DNA from: Phymorhynchus buccinoides
Taxonomy: Eukaryota > Mollusca > Gastropoda > Neogastropoda > Raphitomidae
Assembly (NCBI GenBank): GCA_017654935.2
Contig: CM065695.1
Span: 35,461,136 to 35,525,135 of the forward strand
Reading direction: 5' to 3'
DNA length: 64,000 nucleotides
Below are positions 1-31,613 of the stretch, piece after piece (position 1 is the stretch's first letter; every line of letters begins with the position of its first letter). The position numbers and the translations under genes are program-made. The notes under the pieces are model-generated. The model did no database searches, was not told the DNA's origin, and saw only the letters and a program-made list of their open reading frames with translations.

Positions 1-750
1 CAGTCAGCCAGGTCCCGCAAACCGGGCCCCAATGTGATGCCGCGTCTTTGGGAAGAATAAAATAAATGAAAATGAACTAAAATAAATTAAAATGAAATAA
101 AGATAAAGAGAGAAGGGAGTGTAGTTATTGTGACTTGGAGACCCAGGACAAAAATGTGCCCAAGGTCCCCGCCTCAACAGCCTGTTCGGTGAGGTTGTTC
201 CATGCCTTGATGGTACATGGCAGGAAACTTGCTTGCCTGTATTGAGTGCGGCAGTAGATCTGGGCCAGCTGCTTGTGGTGTGCTCGACGTTGGCGCTGTG
301 GTCCTGGGACCAGCTTCTCTCTTACAGTCTTCATAGTGACCAGATTGTTTTGGATCTAGTAGAGCATGGCTAGTCTCGCTTTTCCCCTTCGTTCTTGCAG
401 GGTGGGCCACTTCAGCTGCTCTATCAAATGGAGGTCACACTTGACATATTCCTGAAGCGGTGCAGGGCGAATCTTGCAGCTCTCCTTTGCACCGCTTCAA
501 TTTTGTTATTGTGTTGCTGTTGGTGAGGGTCCCACACTGGAGGTGTATTCTAGTATAGGACGCACAAATGCCTTGTAGGCTCTTTCCCTGATGGTCTGGG
601 AACTGATCTTGAGGCTTCTTCTCAAAAACCAGAGTCTTGTTGGCCTTTGAGCAGATGTGCAGTTTTTATGAAAAACGTGTGATGCGAAAGGCCACAATGA
701 TTGCGAGTGATGGAAAGCATACATGATATTCCTGTCAAAGATGTCCTGTC
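1..750 (-). pseudogene. Decayed non-LTR retrotransposon, RT C-terminal part
   Basis: On the minus strand, 506-724 encodes RERAYKAFVRPILEYTSS, the 'Y..FVRP.LEY' motif that follows the reverse transcriptase of CR1/Jockey-type LINEs. Frameshifted from it, 125-334 encodes 'FLPCTIKAWNNLTEQAV', the usual LINE C-terminal motif. Stops separate the parts. Positions 50-115 are A-rich and probably represent the 3' tail. Confidence 0.75.
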
Positions 751-934
751 AAAGTGCTATGAAGTACTTCCATCTGACAGACGATTCCACTCTATTCGCT
801 GTAGAAGAACGCGTAGAAATGTTTTTTGTTTAGTTTTGTACCCAAATCAATTGAGGTACTCAACAGACTGTTAGAAAGTGAGGTTTGAGATGCTGTGTGT
901 GAGAAAGGAGAGAGAGATACTCTTGAATAGTATT

Positions 935-1375
935 TATTTATTATGTACATTTCTATAGCGCTTAGTAGTAAGAGGAGGGGGAGGGGAGGGCTGAGGAAGA
1001 GTGCGGTTGGGTGTAAAGAACGAATGGTGTGTGAAGGAGCATGTGGGGAATAGGGAAGACTCAAAAGTATACTGGCTCTGTGTGTTACCTAATTTTGTTC
1101 ATACTTTGTACCAATGTGGGAGGGGGCGGATTGGGTAGAATGGTTGGGGATGTGAAGAGGATGGGAAAAGGGGGGGGGGGACAGTACATTCGTTGAGTAT
1201 GAAGAAGGTTGTTTATTGGTAAGATGAACTTTGCTTTATTATTATATTTTGTGTACCTTGATTTTTGTTCTCTGTTCCTTTTGCATGGATATTTTGTTTT
1301 CTGTTGCCCTTGTTGTATCATGTGACCACATTGTAATTTCTCTTGTTGAGATAATAAAGTAATTTTGACTTTGAC
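935..1375. repeat. LINE/SINE-like tail sequence
   Basis: Contains 'tatagcgctta' at about 950 and a 'gagataataaagt' stretch followed by 'tttgactttgac' at 1348-1375, a tail pattern common at 3' ends of non-LTR elements. A G-rich run lies at 1170-1180. No coding frame is recognisable. Confidence 0.45.
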
Positions 1376-1411
1376 TTCTTTCTCTTCATCTTCAGTATGA
1401 GATTCAGTTGA

Positions 1412-1787
1412 GTCTAAACAGAGGCCTTTCGCCAGTTCGGGGAATACAGAATAGGGATAGGGTTAGAATAGATTGGCCAGAAAAGGGATCGGGTTAAAAA
1501 TGGGGTAAGGGTTAGGGTTAGAACTGAAACAAATGAAGGAAACACTCCACATGTGAGAACAAAAGAAAAAGTTCATTGTTCGACTTCGCTGTGCTTAGAA
1601 CTTACGGTCAGGATAGGGCAAGGGAATGGGCTAGGATTAGGAATATATCTCATTAACAAGAGCAAAACAAAGAGCAAACTTCGATTGTGGGAAGAAAATT
1701 AGACCTTTGTCAGGCCCAGGTAAAAAAAAGAAGAAAAAAGGCATCTGTGGGTCTATCTGATCTCTGGTGAACAGCCTCTGTTTAGAC
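1412..1787. mobile_element. Short inverted-repeat element
   Basis: The ends are GTCTAAACAGAGGC and its inverse GCCTCTGTTTAGAC. A 14-bp direct repeat (gtatgagattcagt) flanks it at 1395-1408 and 1792-1805. The interior has several 'ggttaggg' stretches near 1455-1515. No protein is encoded. Confidence 0.6.
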
Positions 1788-1880
1788 GCATGTATGAGAT
1801 TCAGTCTTTTTGATGTCCCCTGAGGTCATTTTTTGAGATCAATGTAAATCCATTGAGAAAGGAGAGGGGCGCGGCAGAGA

Positions 1881-1882
<2 letters not shown>

Positions 1883-1913
<31 letters not shown>

Positions 1914-1937
1914 GGGGGGGGGGAGGGGGGGGGGGGG
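1883..1937. repeat. Poly-G tract
   Basis: About 50 G interrupted by single T and A bases. It may form G-quadruplexes and is also a site where assembly length is unreliable. Confidence 0.95.
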
Positions 1938-2377
1938 CAAAGGGATTAAGATTTTAATAACCCTGCTGTCCCGGGCAGAGTCTGATGATTTTGATTAAAA
2001 ATATAATATACTTCAGCTTCAAACCTGTGGCTTTTCCTCTTGACCCCACCAGATGCCTTTGGCAGCTCCCGAACCCCCCACCTTTCTTTTTTAGTTTTCC
2101 TCCTTTTCTGTTCTGTGAGATTAGGAATCTCATCTGTTCTTCTGTGGTGGTGACCAACTTCTAATTTCAGAAGTAAACATTCACACTTGGGATGTGATCA
2201 TAGAAGGAAAAGATAGAGAGGAGGGTAAAAATCCTTCTGGAGCCTATTGAATGAGAAACTTTATATAGTCTTTGCAGTGATGTGCCAAGGATTGAAAAGT
2301 GATAGGACAGATTGGAGATAGATTGACTGACAAAATCATTCTTTACTTGTGAGTTGTGTATTTTGTATAATTTTCAG

Positions 2378-21611
<19,234 letters not shown>

Positions 21612-21666
21612 AACGACTTCCCTATTTAGGCTGTGGACACACTAGACACGAAAACCTCATGCGCTT

Positions 21667-21740
21667 ATCCGCAAATAAGTAAAAGAAAGTAAGCGGATGG
21701 GATAAGCGTTTTTTTTTCTTTCTTTTACTTATTTACGGAT
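21667..21740. repeat. Inverted repeat 56 bases after the TPP1 stop
   Basis: Arms 21667-21689 and 21718-21740 pair at 22 of 23 positions, with a 28-base loop. It lies in the presumed 3' UTR. It could be a folded RNA element or the relic of a short transposon. Confidence 0.85.
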
Positions 21741-22021
21741 TGCCTTGGCACTGTCAGACCAATTGACATAAAGTTAGAACACCAAGGCTACATCAAACTG
21801 CATAGTTATGCGGGGATTGTCTTTAGCCATGGCAAGCTCTTAGCATAACACCATCAGTCCAAAATCTGCTGCCCACATGGCGGGGTTTTCTCACAACAGG
21901 GACAGACATTTATGGATTTATGGGGGAGGGGAGGTCCGATTAAGCAGTGTTTCGCTTTCGCCGTAAGGATAGGCCTTTTTTTTCTTTTTGTTGGTAATGT
22001 CACTTGTTTTTTCTTTGTCTA

Positions 22022-22239
22022 CAGGGCTCCCAGCGACCCCCATTTGGGGGTCTACGAAGTACTATAGTTCTAAAGGACCCTGTAAAAGAATGTGCAGGGG
22101 GTCCCAGGGATGCGCTAGAAAAATTATTTTTGGCATTCGCAATGCCACTGGGACCCTCTATCCTGCCTCTAGGACCCTCTATGCTGTAAGTGAATGAGTC
22201 CCTGGGACCTCTTGTTTTGTAGGACGATTGGGAGCCCTG
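22022..22239 (+). mobile_element. hAT-like MITE, CAGGGCTCCC family
   Basis: The ends are CAGGGCTCCCAG and ..ATTGGGAGCCCTG. The flanks gtcta / atcta match at 4 of 5 positions, consistent with a 5-bp duplication. The interior carries repeated 'gggacc' / 'ggtccc' motifs. Confidence 0.82.
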
Positions 22240-23191
22240 ATCTATGACTACCGGTATGTATATTTTCATTCACAATGATTGAGCATACACTGACACACGC
22301 ACCCACATGCATCGTAAACACATCAAACGGAATGAATGCGTCGGTACACCACACACTAAGTCAGACAGAAACCCAGACATTTTTGTATAAATAAAACAAC
22401 ACTAAGCCGTAAACGTTCACGAGAAATGTCCATCTTAGCAGTTCACACAAACTAAAATATGAGAAAGAGAGAGAGAGAGAGAGAGGGAGCAAAGGGGAAA
22501 AAACACTCCAAAAACAAAAAACAAACAGGATAGCCTTTACAAAAAGAATAACAGAAGAATCAAAAGAAAGAAAAAGAGAAGAAAATAAATGTTAAAAAAA
22601 AGAAACAAAAGACTTTTTTTAAATAATTAAAAGTAGGGGTGGTGGAGGAAAAAAAACCCACAACAGTTTATATTCAAAATTGAACAAAGGGTAATTACTC
22701 TCTTTTTCTAATTAACTCCCCTCCACCAAAGTTGATTACGATACCATCACCTAGCAGTGCGTGGGTCAGAACCAAAGTGAGACAAGCAAAGCATCATTCT
22801 TAAAAAAGAATGTGCCAAGCTCGCCTTTATGACCCTCACCCACACAGTACACATCAATGTTTTCCAAGAAGAGAAATCAAGACATTTATTTTCAGTCATT
22901 AGTAGATATGGAAAAAAACACCATGTTTATTTTCTATTTCAAATACTAATAGAATTAGATGTGAATGAGATTTTTTGTGTCAACGATCAATAGATGAACT
23001 GATACGTTTATTTTCAGTGTAGTGGCAAGGGATGGAATGCATGCTTTTGAACTGTTGTCACATTTTTAGAAAAATCCAGATTGTTGGATATTTGACAGTA
23101 TGAGTATAGTTTTACAGTACTAATCCAGTGGTTTATAGATATTATTTATTTACCTTATGATGTTGTCAATGTATTTATGTTGTGTTTTACG
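22240..23191. other. Intergenic, nothing recognised
   Basis: A/T-rich sequence with a short (GA)n run near 22465 and A-rich stretches at 22500-22700. I see no coding frame or repeat family here. The TPP1 polyadenylation site may lie in or before this stretch. Confidence 0.6.
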
Positions 23192-23443
23192 TTAACCCTT
23201 TCGCCGCCAGCCACTTTTCAGCCCAAAAAATACATACCTTAACTGGGTAGAGAAAAAAAAAAGTACCTGCAAAATTGGGATTTCCTCTGTGATATTTATA
23301 ACATTATGCCTGTCCTTACCTCACAATATGAAGAATATAGAGTCTTTGGATAACCGATAAGTGCCATGATTTGATGCCATTTAATGATGCAGGTGTTAAA
23401 CCATCGTGGTGCATAAATGCGACATTGGCGGTGAAAGGGTTAA
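23192..23443. mobile_element. piggyBac-like MITE, complete
   Basis: TTAA at both ends, with inner ends CCCTTTCGCCGCCA and TGGCGGTGAAAGGG. The TTAA target and CCC/GGG termini are the piggyBac signature. It is too short to encode anything. Confidence 0.85.
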
Positions 23444-23612
23444 TCTTTTTTTTTTTTTTTGGATGGAGAAAATGAAGGAGCTGTTGAGAAAGGGGGGAGG
23501 TGTGTGTGTGGGGGGGGGGGGGAGGTGTTGGAAAAGGGAGGATGGAGGAGAAGTATTGATGAATGAAAGTGGTGATAAAAGATTTATAAATATCTTTTCA
23601 CATTTTGCATAT

Positions 23613-24098
23613 ACAGTGGAACCTCCCTTTTAAGACCTTGAAAAATAATCTGAATTAAGGTCTTAAGCGGGAGGGAGTTGTAGCTTGTATAATGGAAGTA
23701 AGTTTAACACTTACAACGTGAGAGGGAGTCTTATAAGGGGGGGGGGGGGGGGGTGTCTTTCAAAGGAGGTTCTTCTTCTTCGATCACTCAGACAGTTTCC
23801 TGTCAATTATGAGCGCAGATGCGTCATGCTGCCGTTATGCACCTAAGAAATAGTTAGGCCCAGCATGTCCGACTTCGGCTGGAGGAAATCTTTTTTAAAG
23901 TGTTTCTAGAAAAAAGACAAGAGCATGAACCGGAAAGCAGAAAGATAGTAGACGTCAGCAAGCAAAGGGAAAAGGCCGAGTCAAAGAGAGTGACAGATTA
24001 GAGGAAGTTACAAGCGCAGAATTTCCAGAAGGTGGGGGAACTATATATACAAAAGACCCCCCGGTATCCCCACGGGGGGGGGGGGAGGTTCCACTTTA
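23613..24098. mobile_element. pogo/Tigger-like MITE interrupted by a SINE
   Basis: Starts 'tacagtggaacctccctttt' and ends 'ggaggttccactttacta'. 'aaggaggttc' is repeated on both sides of the inserted repeat 23773-24077. Confidence 0.7.
23773..24077 (-). repeat. SINE-like repeat, (GAA)n tail
   Basis: Related to 40312-40640, with part of it at 60838-60940 and in reverse at 25195-25300. On the minus strand it ends in 'cgaagaagaag'. It shares 'aggcccagcatgtccgac', 'caagcaaagggaaaa' and 'gaccccccggtatcccca'. I see no clear Pol III boxes. Confidence 0.75.
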
Positions 24099-25104
24099 CT
24101 ATTATTATTATTATTATTATCAGAATTTTTTTTTTTTTTTTTGGTCAGAGGTGTTGCATGAAGGTCAGCCACTAAGTCTGTGGCAATTTATTGGCGCATT
24201 CCCTCTCCAAAAGGAATTTTAAACAGTTACTATTATTTTGGTTTTAAAACTAAAAGCATACTAGAGAAGAATGCTTCTGTTTTGTCATGACATTTCGGAA
24301 GCATACTTTTGTTACCACATACCGCTAGTCCCACACACCGTTGTTTGTGCGTGTGTGCAATGCACACATAGTTATATTCTGGATGGGCTTGTGTGTGAGA
24401 GTGTACATGCATGTGTGTATATGCCCGCGCATGCGTTTATCGGGGTTTGACAGACACATGCACAGAGAGAGACATTTTGTGGGAATATAGTGGTATGTGG
24501 GACTCGTATCATGGATGTAAAATTACAGTGTGGGACTAGCGGTATGTGGTAGCAAAAGTATGCTGTCGACATTTCAATGACAGATTTGCAGAATCCTTGG
24601 ATCCAAGGATTTCAGTGTCGGAGAAAATGGACCTTAACCTTCAGACATGACAGAATGCTATTACCATTTTTGTTTGTGGCTCAAGCCACAAACCTATAAC
24701 TCATTTTTTCCAAAATTGTCGCACATTTTGACAAAATTGTCACACATTTTGACAAAATTGTCGCACTTCAAATCGAGGCTACACTTCAAAATAATTGAGG
24801 CCGCTCTTTAAAATGATGTATTTTAAAAGCGTACAAAATAATAAACATACGTAATACAGACACTACAACAGACACGACGAGTATGCGGTGCTTCTTTCGA
24901 TGAGTATAAGTAGGATACATAGTTTTAAATGTTTTCCAAAAGATATAAAAAGTTACGAAATGGTGCAGAGATAACATTCTGGTTTACAGATTAAAATTAT
25001 TGAAAAGCCAGGGGAGGTAACTCATGATTGGAGTGGTAAAAATAGACCGCGTGCCACAAAGTATTGCGATTTCGCGCTTGTTTATGGACTAAGGCGCTTA
25101 TAAG
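24099..25104. other. Intergenic, small tandem repeat only
   Basis: At 24716-24770 a 22-base unit ('attttgacaaaattgtc' core) repeats about three times. 24660-24690 contains a short palindrome (tttgtggctcaagccacaaa). Nothing else is recognised. Confidence 0.6.
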
Positions 25105-25289
25105 TCAATTGCGGGGCAGTGTGTGGATGCCTCGTGCCTCCATACGGGGAGCTGGACGACCCTGCACCCTCCACGAGTCTCTCCCCTTGGGGGGGGGGGG
25201 GTCATAAAAATAGTTCCCCTCCTTCTTGAAGCTCTGTGCTTGTAACCTCCTCTTAAATCTGCCACTTTCTTTGACTCTGCCTTTTCCCT

Positions 25290-27117
25290 TTGCTTTCTAT
25301 GATCAACTATCTTTCTGACTTATTGGCCCATTCTCCTGCCTTTAAAAAAAAAAATCTTCCAAATAATATTTCTCCTTTGCTGTCCCAATTTGCTGACGAC
25401 ACTACCTTATATCTTGATGGCTCTGAAAGATCTTTTAATGAAGCCATAAAGGTTCTTACTAACTTTTCACTCATATCTGGTCTAAAAATTAATTTTGATA
25501 AAACCCAAATTGTCTGGATTGGAAGTAGGAAGAACTGTGGCATTAGATTCATGAGACAAACATTTTGTGTGGGATCCTGGTACTTTTAATATTTTAGGTA
25601 TTAAATTCTCTACCGATATAGATAATATTGTGCATGTCAACTAGATTGAAGATAAACTCTTGGCGATGAAAAGGATTTTGACAAAATGGAAAAAGCGACA
25701 GATCACCCCTTTTGGTAAAATAACAGTAATTAAGACTTTAGTGTTTTCAAAGGTTATACATCTACTGATCAACCTGCCAGACCCCTCTGACGACTTTATC
25801 AATGCCTTAGAAAAAGAAATGTGCATATTTTTATGGAATGGTAAAAAAAGTAAAATTAAAAAGTCTGTAATTGAAAAAGAGTATGGCGCTGGTGGTTTAA
25901 AAATGCTTAATGTGAGGAGTTTTTTGTCTTCTATGAAAGTCAGTTGGTTACGTAGACTTCTAGTTACAAGTGATGAGTCCGATTGGAAAAGTTTTACTAT
26001 AAACATGTTTCCTATGTTGGATAACATCAGTAAGTTTGGGGCAGAATATGGAAATGTTGTTATGCAGAGTGTACAAAATCCATTTTGGAAAGATGTCATG
26101 AGACATTACAAAAAACTGTGCTTAACCCTTTCAACGCCAGCCATTTTTCAGCCAATTCTTTCCATGCTTATAGAAAAGAATCTGCAATATTGGGGATTCC
26201 TCTGTGACATGCATAAAATAATCCTTACCTTCAGGTGGATCACCCTTATTCAATGCCTTTCAGTTAAATATGCCAAGAGGCGACAGTGGCTGAATAAAAT
26301 GTCAATCTACTTCAGTTCATGAGTTTATGACTGAATGTATCCACTAAATGCAAACATTGTAAGGAATAAAAAGGTGATATTTGTACAAGAGTGGAACACT
26401 CATAATGTTCTTTTTGTAAAACAATTAGTAAATAATAATGGCAATTTTATGTCCTATCAGGAATTTTTGTCACAGTTTCCTGGTATTAGAACCAACTTTC
26501 TTTTGTACGAAGGTATTCTGAATGCTGTTCGATCATATTATGGAAGAAAATTAAATGTTCTTACAAACAGGTACAAAATATGAGATCAGAAAGCTTTGTT
26601 TATTATTAAAAAGGGCAATAAATGTGTTCAAAATGTTTTAAATTATAGTAATGTTGTTCCTACTGCTGTCTCTAAATGGAACAATATATTTGACAATCTC
26701 AGTTGGAAATTAATCTTTTCTCACTGCTTTAAGACCACAGCAGATGTCCAACTGAGATGGTTCCAGACTAGACTCTTACATAGATTGCTTCCAGCACAGA
26801 GGTATTTGTTTTTGCTTAAAATTATTGATTCCCCGACATGCAATTTCTGTAATCAGGAAGAACAGTCAATTCCACACATGTTGTATGACTGTGATGTTGT
26901 TTGCAGCTTTTGGAATGAACTAAAAAATATGTTAAAAGATAAATGCCTGCACTGCCACAACATGGAAATAAGCAAGGAGTTGATTTTATTTGGTGTTAAA
27001 CAAAATACAAAGACAGACAAAGTTATAGACCTCATATTTCTGTTAGCTAAATTGTATTTTTATAAATGCAAACTGCAAGATGTTCAGCCTAACCTGCAGG
27101 CTTTTGTTGCCATTTAA
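25290..27117 (+). pseudogene. Decayed L1/Tx1-type LINE ORF2 fragment
   Basis: Successive open pieces encode the RT motif 'QFADDTTLYLDGSE' (about 25390), 'GLKINFDKTQIVWIGS', 'ITPFGKITVIKTLVFSKVIH', and near the end 'RWFQTRLLHRLLPAQRYLF' and the zinc-finger-like 'CNFCNQEEQSIPHMLYDC'. This order is that of L1/Tx1-clade ORF2 from the RT core to the C-terminus. At least three frameshifts or stops are present, and a piggyBac-like MITE is inserted at 26122. Confidence 0.85.
26122..26334. mobile_element. piggyBac-like MITE inside the LINE
   Basis: TTAA at 26122 is followed by CCCTTTCAACGCCAGCCATT and then 'ggggattcctctgtgacatg', as in 23192-23443. The right end is degenerate. LINE homology resumes at about 26335. 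Confidence 0.65.
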
Positions 27118-27956
27118 CAAAAATACACACAATATAGACAAAGTAATTTCATAAATTCACCGTTTTCTTTTCTCCTGCTTTTGCAAAATTGACATTTATT
27201 TCAATATTTGTGTAATGTTGATTTTGTGTTAAATAAGATGCTGCTCATTATTATGTTTTTTGTGTGGCTTTTTTTTCTTTTTCTCTCAATAGGTTGTGGA
27301 CAGCACCTAATGTTTTGTCAATATAAATGCATAATCATTAATATTCTACTACTTGTACTAGTTGACTTTTTTTCCCCTCTTCTTTTCTTTTCAGCTGAGT
27401 AACCCTATAGATTTACGGTACCCCACCTAAGGATAGGGTTTGGGAGGGAGGGATCTAGCTTAGAAGATAATGTAGTATTCATGAGTGTATATGCATGGTA
27501 CTGATTGTGGGGGGGGGGGGGGGTCACTGTGTATACTTTTTGCTCTTCTTGGGGGGAGCCTAAACTTTGAACTTTTGATGATTTATAACTCTATGTACCT
27601 TTGCCCACTTATACGTTTACCCCCCTGTGCTCACCCCTGATTTATGGTTGATGTTATCAATTATGTTGGTGATAGTTATGATAGAGATGGAATTTTTTAC
27701 TGTAGTCATAATTTTTTTTATAACTATTATGTCACTGTGTGTGTAGGTATGTGTGTGTGTCTTTGTCTTCATGAAATTTGTAAAATGGAAAAAAAAAAGG
27801 ATTTCCTGTTTTTCAATTTTACCAGAAAAGGAGTTTCCTTTTTTTAAAATTTGTCCAACAACAACAAAAATGTTCTTTTATCATGGGAGACAGCATGAGC
27901 AGTTGTATCTCCGTTATAAACAGTTGCGGTCTCTGAACAAAATGCTGTTCCCCCCA
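27118..27956. other. Intergenic, LINE 3' region and unassigned sequence
   Basis: T-rich sequence following the LINE, with a G run at 27509-27522. No coding frame is supported. Confidence 0.5.
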
Positions 27957-28105
27957 AAAAAATCTCCTTTGAGCTCCTCCGAAATCAGAATGTGTTGGCT
28001 GTACGCAGTGGGGAGACCAGTGAAAACTGAAAACTGGACACATACGTACCTTAACCATTATGGCCCTATGGCCTGGGAACGCAGAAGAAGAAGAAGGCAA
28101 TTGTT
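27957..28105 (+). repeat. SINE-like repeat with AGAAG tail
   Basis: 'tttgagctcctccgaaatc' through 'cctgggaacgcagaagaag' recurs at 42962-43090 (plus) and 60735-60838 (minus). Confidence 0.8.
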
Positions 28106-28164
28106 ACTTAAGAAATATATTTTGTTTTAAATTTTTTTTTCTTTATTATAACTATAGTCATATG

Positions 28165-28405
28165 ACAAAACGTATTTGGTATTAGTGTACTTTATAGTCA
28201 CAGAGGCGTCTGTGAAATTTGGGTTGCTCCCACCTGGAGAGCGCGTCGCAGCCAGAGGTGCGCCACCTTTTTTTTTTCTTTTCTTTTTTGCATGCGATTT
28301 TTGTGTGATTGATGAGGAAGGAAGGGGTGTGTGTGTAAATTTTGACCAAATGACAACTTTTTCGTTCCCACTGGATTTAACGTATGCTAAGTGCATGGGC
28401 ACACG

Positions 28406-28437
<32 letters not shown>

Positions 28438-28560
28438 AAACGTATTAGACCGTTAAGGCTTAGTGTAAAGTGAGAGGAAAAATCCCCTGTACCCAGGTTG
28501 AACTCGGGTTTACTTGACACAAGGTGAACGCGCTACCACTGTGCCACTGTACAGGTCTCA
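28165..28560 (-). repeat. tRNA-derived SINE
   Basis: On the minus strand the 5' head reads 'gtggcacagtggtagcgcg' (A box, 28529-28547) and then a B-box-like 'gagttcaacctgg' (about 28495-28507). The body shares 'accgaggtcccgtgtgc' with 33225-33637. This is a Pol III-type SINE, not a functional tRNA. Confidence 0.85.
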
Positions 28561-28832
28561 GTTTAGAAGTAAAATATTGCCTTAACTCTTCTAATACCAT
28601 GGGCGAATATATTCACCCAAAACATCACTTTACACTCCCACCAAATGCAAAGACATTCACTGCCAAGCACCCTGTCAGTTTTCAAGTTTTTGTCACTTTC
28701 TGCCGTAAAGCAATGCATGCGCAAAAAAAAAAAGACAGAAAAAAAGTTACTTCCCCTTTGTTGGTTGAGATGCAACAGACAACCAAGAATGTCAAAAAAA
28801 GACATGGCGCTAGAAGAGTTAAAGCCCATAAT

Positions 28833-28912
28833 ATATGGTAGATACATGCATATATTTATATGGTAGAAGGATATATGGTAGATACATGCATATATTTATA
28901 TGGTAGAAGGAT
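28833..28912. repeat. Two tandem 38-bp units
   Basis: 'atatggtagatacatgcata' plus 'tatttatatggtagaagg' occurs twice in direct succession. Confidence 0.9.
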
Positions 28913-28924
28913 TCAATTGTTTGC

Positions 28925-29075
28925 CTTAGCAAACACACACACAGTCGCACACACACACGCATTTAACAGGCAAGAGGCAATAATGCGGCTTCATTTGCGT
29001 CCTGCTTTGGTGGATTTCTGCTGATTCATTGCCTCTTGCCTGTTAAATGCGTGTGTGTGTGTGACTGTGTGTTTC
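28925..29075. repeat. Large hairpin
   Basis: The arms contain the perfectly paired core 'catttaacaggcaagaggca' (left, near 28960; inverse near 29030) extended by (CA)n and (GT)n. The loop is about 45 bases. Confidence 0.85.
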
Positions 29076-29942
29076 ACTTTGGTTGTGAATCATGGAAGAG
29101 CAAGAACAATGTACAATGTGCATTACCATACAGTGACAGCGAACGCTATTGAATATTGATGTTTTTAAATCAGTATTTTCTTTGGTTGCTATTGTTTTAA
29201 TTCGAGTTTGAGCATGTTATTTTTTGGATCATTTTAGCCTAACAATGTATTGCCATTAAATTTTTATTAATTTTAAATGTTGTATTTGATTTGCAAGGCA
29301 AAGATTGTTAATTGACTTCCAGTAGATGTTGATTTCCCCTCATCATAAACAAAGCATAAGAACGTGGACGCTTGCATATAAACTCCCCTATAAAAAAACC
29401 ACCTATGATCACAGAAAAAGTGAAGGGCGAAAACAGTACCAGTTGGAATTCAGACTGCAAACAATGTTTTTTTTACAGTGATTCATGTTGTATAAACGTT
29501 AAAACTTTTGCTTGTTTCTTCTTGAAATTTTGCGTTGGTTCCCTTGAATATATATTCATGAATAAAAATCAAACTGATTAATCAGCAGATCATTTTGATT
29601 GGATTTGGATGAGAAAATGTATGAAGGTATCGCCGTGCACAAAACACGCAAAAAAAGATGTAAGTCTAAATTGGTCGACTTCAATGTGTCGGACTTACAG
29701 GTGATCAAGACAAGCTGCTTCATCTAACAAAGCTGTAAAAAAAACAATTTGCAAAGATAAAACACTGATGGTGACGCTAAATGAACAAAAGATGACGCCA
29801 ATTTGACCTGAAATGATGCAATATTGAGTTTTCCATTCATGTGAAGTCTTTTGACTTGCATCTCTATGTTTACGCATGGCGGTATGTTTTCTCTTACCAC
29901 ACACACACACATACACACTTCAACATGTAACCAAGCACATAT
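29076..29942. other. Intergenic, nothing recognised
   Basis: A/T-rich unique-looking sequence with short ORFs that match nothing I know. Confidence 0.5.
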
Positions 29943-30266
29943 GACTCAGCACCACTAAAAGGGAAAAGGGACATTAACTTTTAAGTGTCAAACTGACCAT
30001 TCTGAGAAAATTATACATTTGAAAACTTCAGACAGTTCTCTTTCTAATGATACAAGAACCATTATACGTTTTCCGTTCCCGAGTTATAAGCATTTAATGT
30101 TAGTAGGGTGAGCGTCGGTCATTTTGAGAAAACAGTCTAAATTCTAGCCTAGAACACAAACAGACCCATCTCAAACTTGACAAAAAATTAGATTTTTGAC
30201 CTTGCAAGCCTGTTGTGAGAAACTAGCCCAGCAACTTAATGCCCCTTTCGTGGTGCTAGGTCACAT
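29943..30266. mobile_element. Short inverted-repeat element
   Basis: The ends 'gactcagcaccactaaaagg' and 'cctttcgtggtgctaggtc' are imperfect inverted repeats. The interior sequence occurs inverted at 33655-33885 ('aggtgag' / 'ctcaccctactaac' region). Confidence 0.7.
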
Positions 30267-30346
30267 ACAGACACTTAATTGTTTGGTGTTTTTTTAGATT
30301 TTATATAATGCAAAGAAACTAAATGCACCAAAAGAAATGAAAACAT

Positions 30347-30657
30347 AATAATAATAATGAATATTTAGGGCGCTTAATCTTAACAAAAGCCCTAAGCGCT
30401 TACAATCATGATAAAAACAATACTAACAAAATGAAAAGCTAGACAACACACAAAACACACACGAACTTGAGGTCAAACACACACACACACACACACACCA
30501 ACACACACACACAGACACACACACACACCAACAAAAACACACATACACACACGCATGCGCACGCACACACATGACTCAATGGATAACCTTTGCAGGAGGA
30601 GGAGGAGAAAGATTATGTTTTGAAGAGAGTTGTTTTGAGGGAGGACTTGAAAGAATG
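30347..30657 (-). pseudogene. LINE 3' end
   Basis: Reverse-strand counterpart of 34900-35240. The (ATT)n tail, 'aagcgcttagggcttttgtt', (GT)n and the last codons of the ORF are all present. It is 5'-truncated. Confidence 0.88.
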
Positions 30658-31136
30658 TCAAACATCACATTTTTTCAATAAATTGTACAAGAAACGTGCA
30701 TACACATGCACATAACACATTAAGTTAACGCGCACACACATGCATGTTACAAACAGTAAAATGCAACTATAGAAAGAAAAATATGTGTACGCACACACTC
30801 ACACATACACACACGCTCGTCATAAACAATAAAATACAAATGCAGAAATTATATGCACAAAATTATATTCACATATGTGTACTCGGAGCTACAGTCACAT
30901 GATGGCACTTTTTTTCCAGATGACATGGGTTTGCTTGATTCCCCCTCATTGGCTAGTCTTTGATAAAAGGGAAGTAATACCATTCTGCTAGAAAAAAACA
31001 CGAGGTGAACAACTATATTCAAATGATATATCAATTAGGCTTTATACTGAAAATTATCTTCCCGTCACTAGGTGGCGCTTGCACGTAGGCCCTTAAAAGC
31101 CTGCAAGGCCTAGGCATCCATTGTTGCTAGGTCTAC

Positions 31137-31420
31137 TCTCTAGCTCATGTCTCTGTCTCCCCCTCTCTGTCTCTCTCCCACCTTCTGTCTGTGTGTGTGT
31201 CTCCCTCCCTCCTCTCTCTCTCCCTCTTTGTCTGTGTGTGTGTCTCTCTCCCTCCTCTCTCTCTGTCTTTCTCTCTCTCTCCCTCAAGTGAACAGAGGGC
31301 TTCTCTCTCTCTCTCCCTCCTCCTCTCTCTCTCTCTCTGTCTCACTATCTGTTTTCTCCCCCCCCCCCTCCTCCTCCCTTTTTTTTCTGTGTCCCCCACC
31401 TCCTCACACACACACTTAGG
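31137..31420. repeat. Pyrimidine-rich tract upstream of Rab2
   Basis: CT- and C-rich plus strand with interspersed GTCTGTGTG motifs, 240-520 bases upstream of the Rab2 ATG. It may overlap promoter sequence. This is low-complexity sequence, not coding. Confidence 0.8.
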
Positions 31421-31613
31421 CCATAAAACAAACCGGAGAGACGAAGGGAGAGAGAACGTTGCAAAAACTCAGGTCGGCTAATCATTTATTACGTCGTTTT
31501 TATATCTATAGTACATTTTATTATTAGTATAAGTTTTTGCCTTGCACACCCATTGAACGCAAGCAGTGCTCCCTGTCACATGACTTTTCATTCACTTCCG
31601 AGTTCATCTGCTG

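Noticed and set aside
24660..24690. Palindrome 'tttgtggctcaagccacaaa' as a regulatory site
   Set aside because: Isolated, with no gene nearby. A chance palindrome is as likely.
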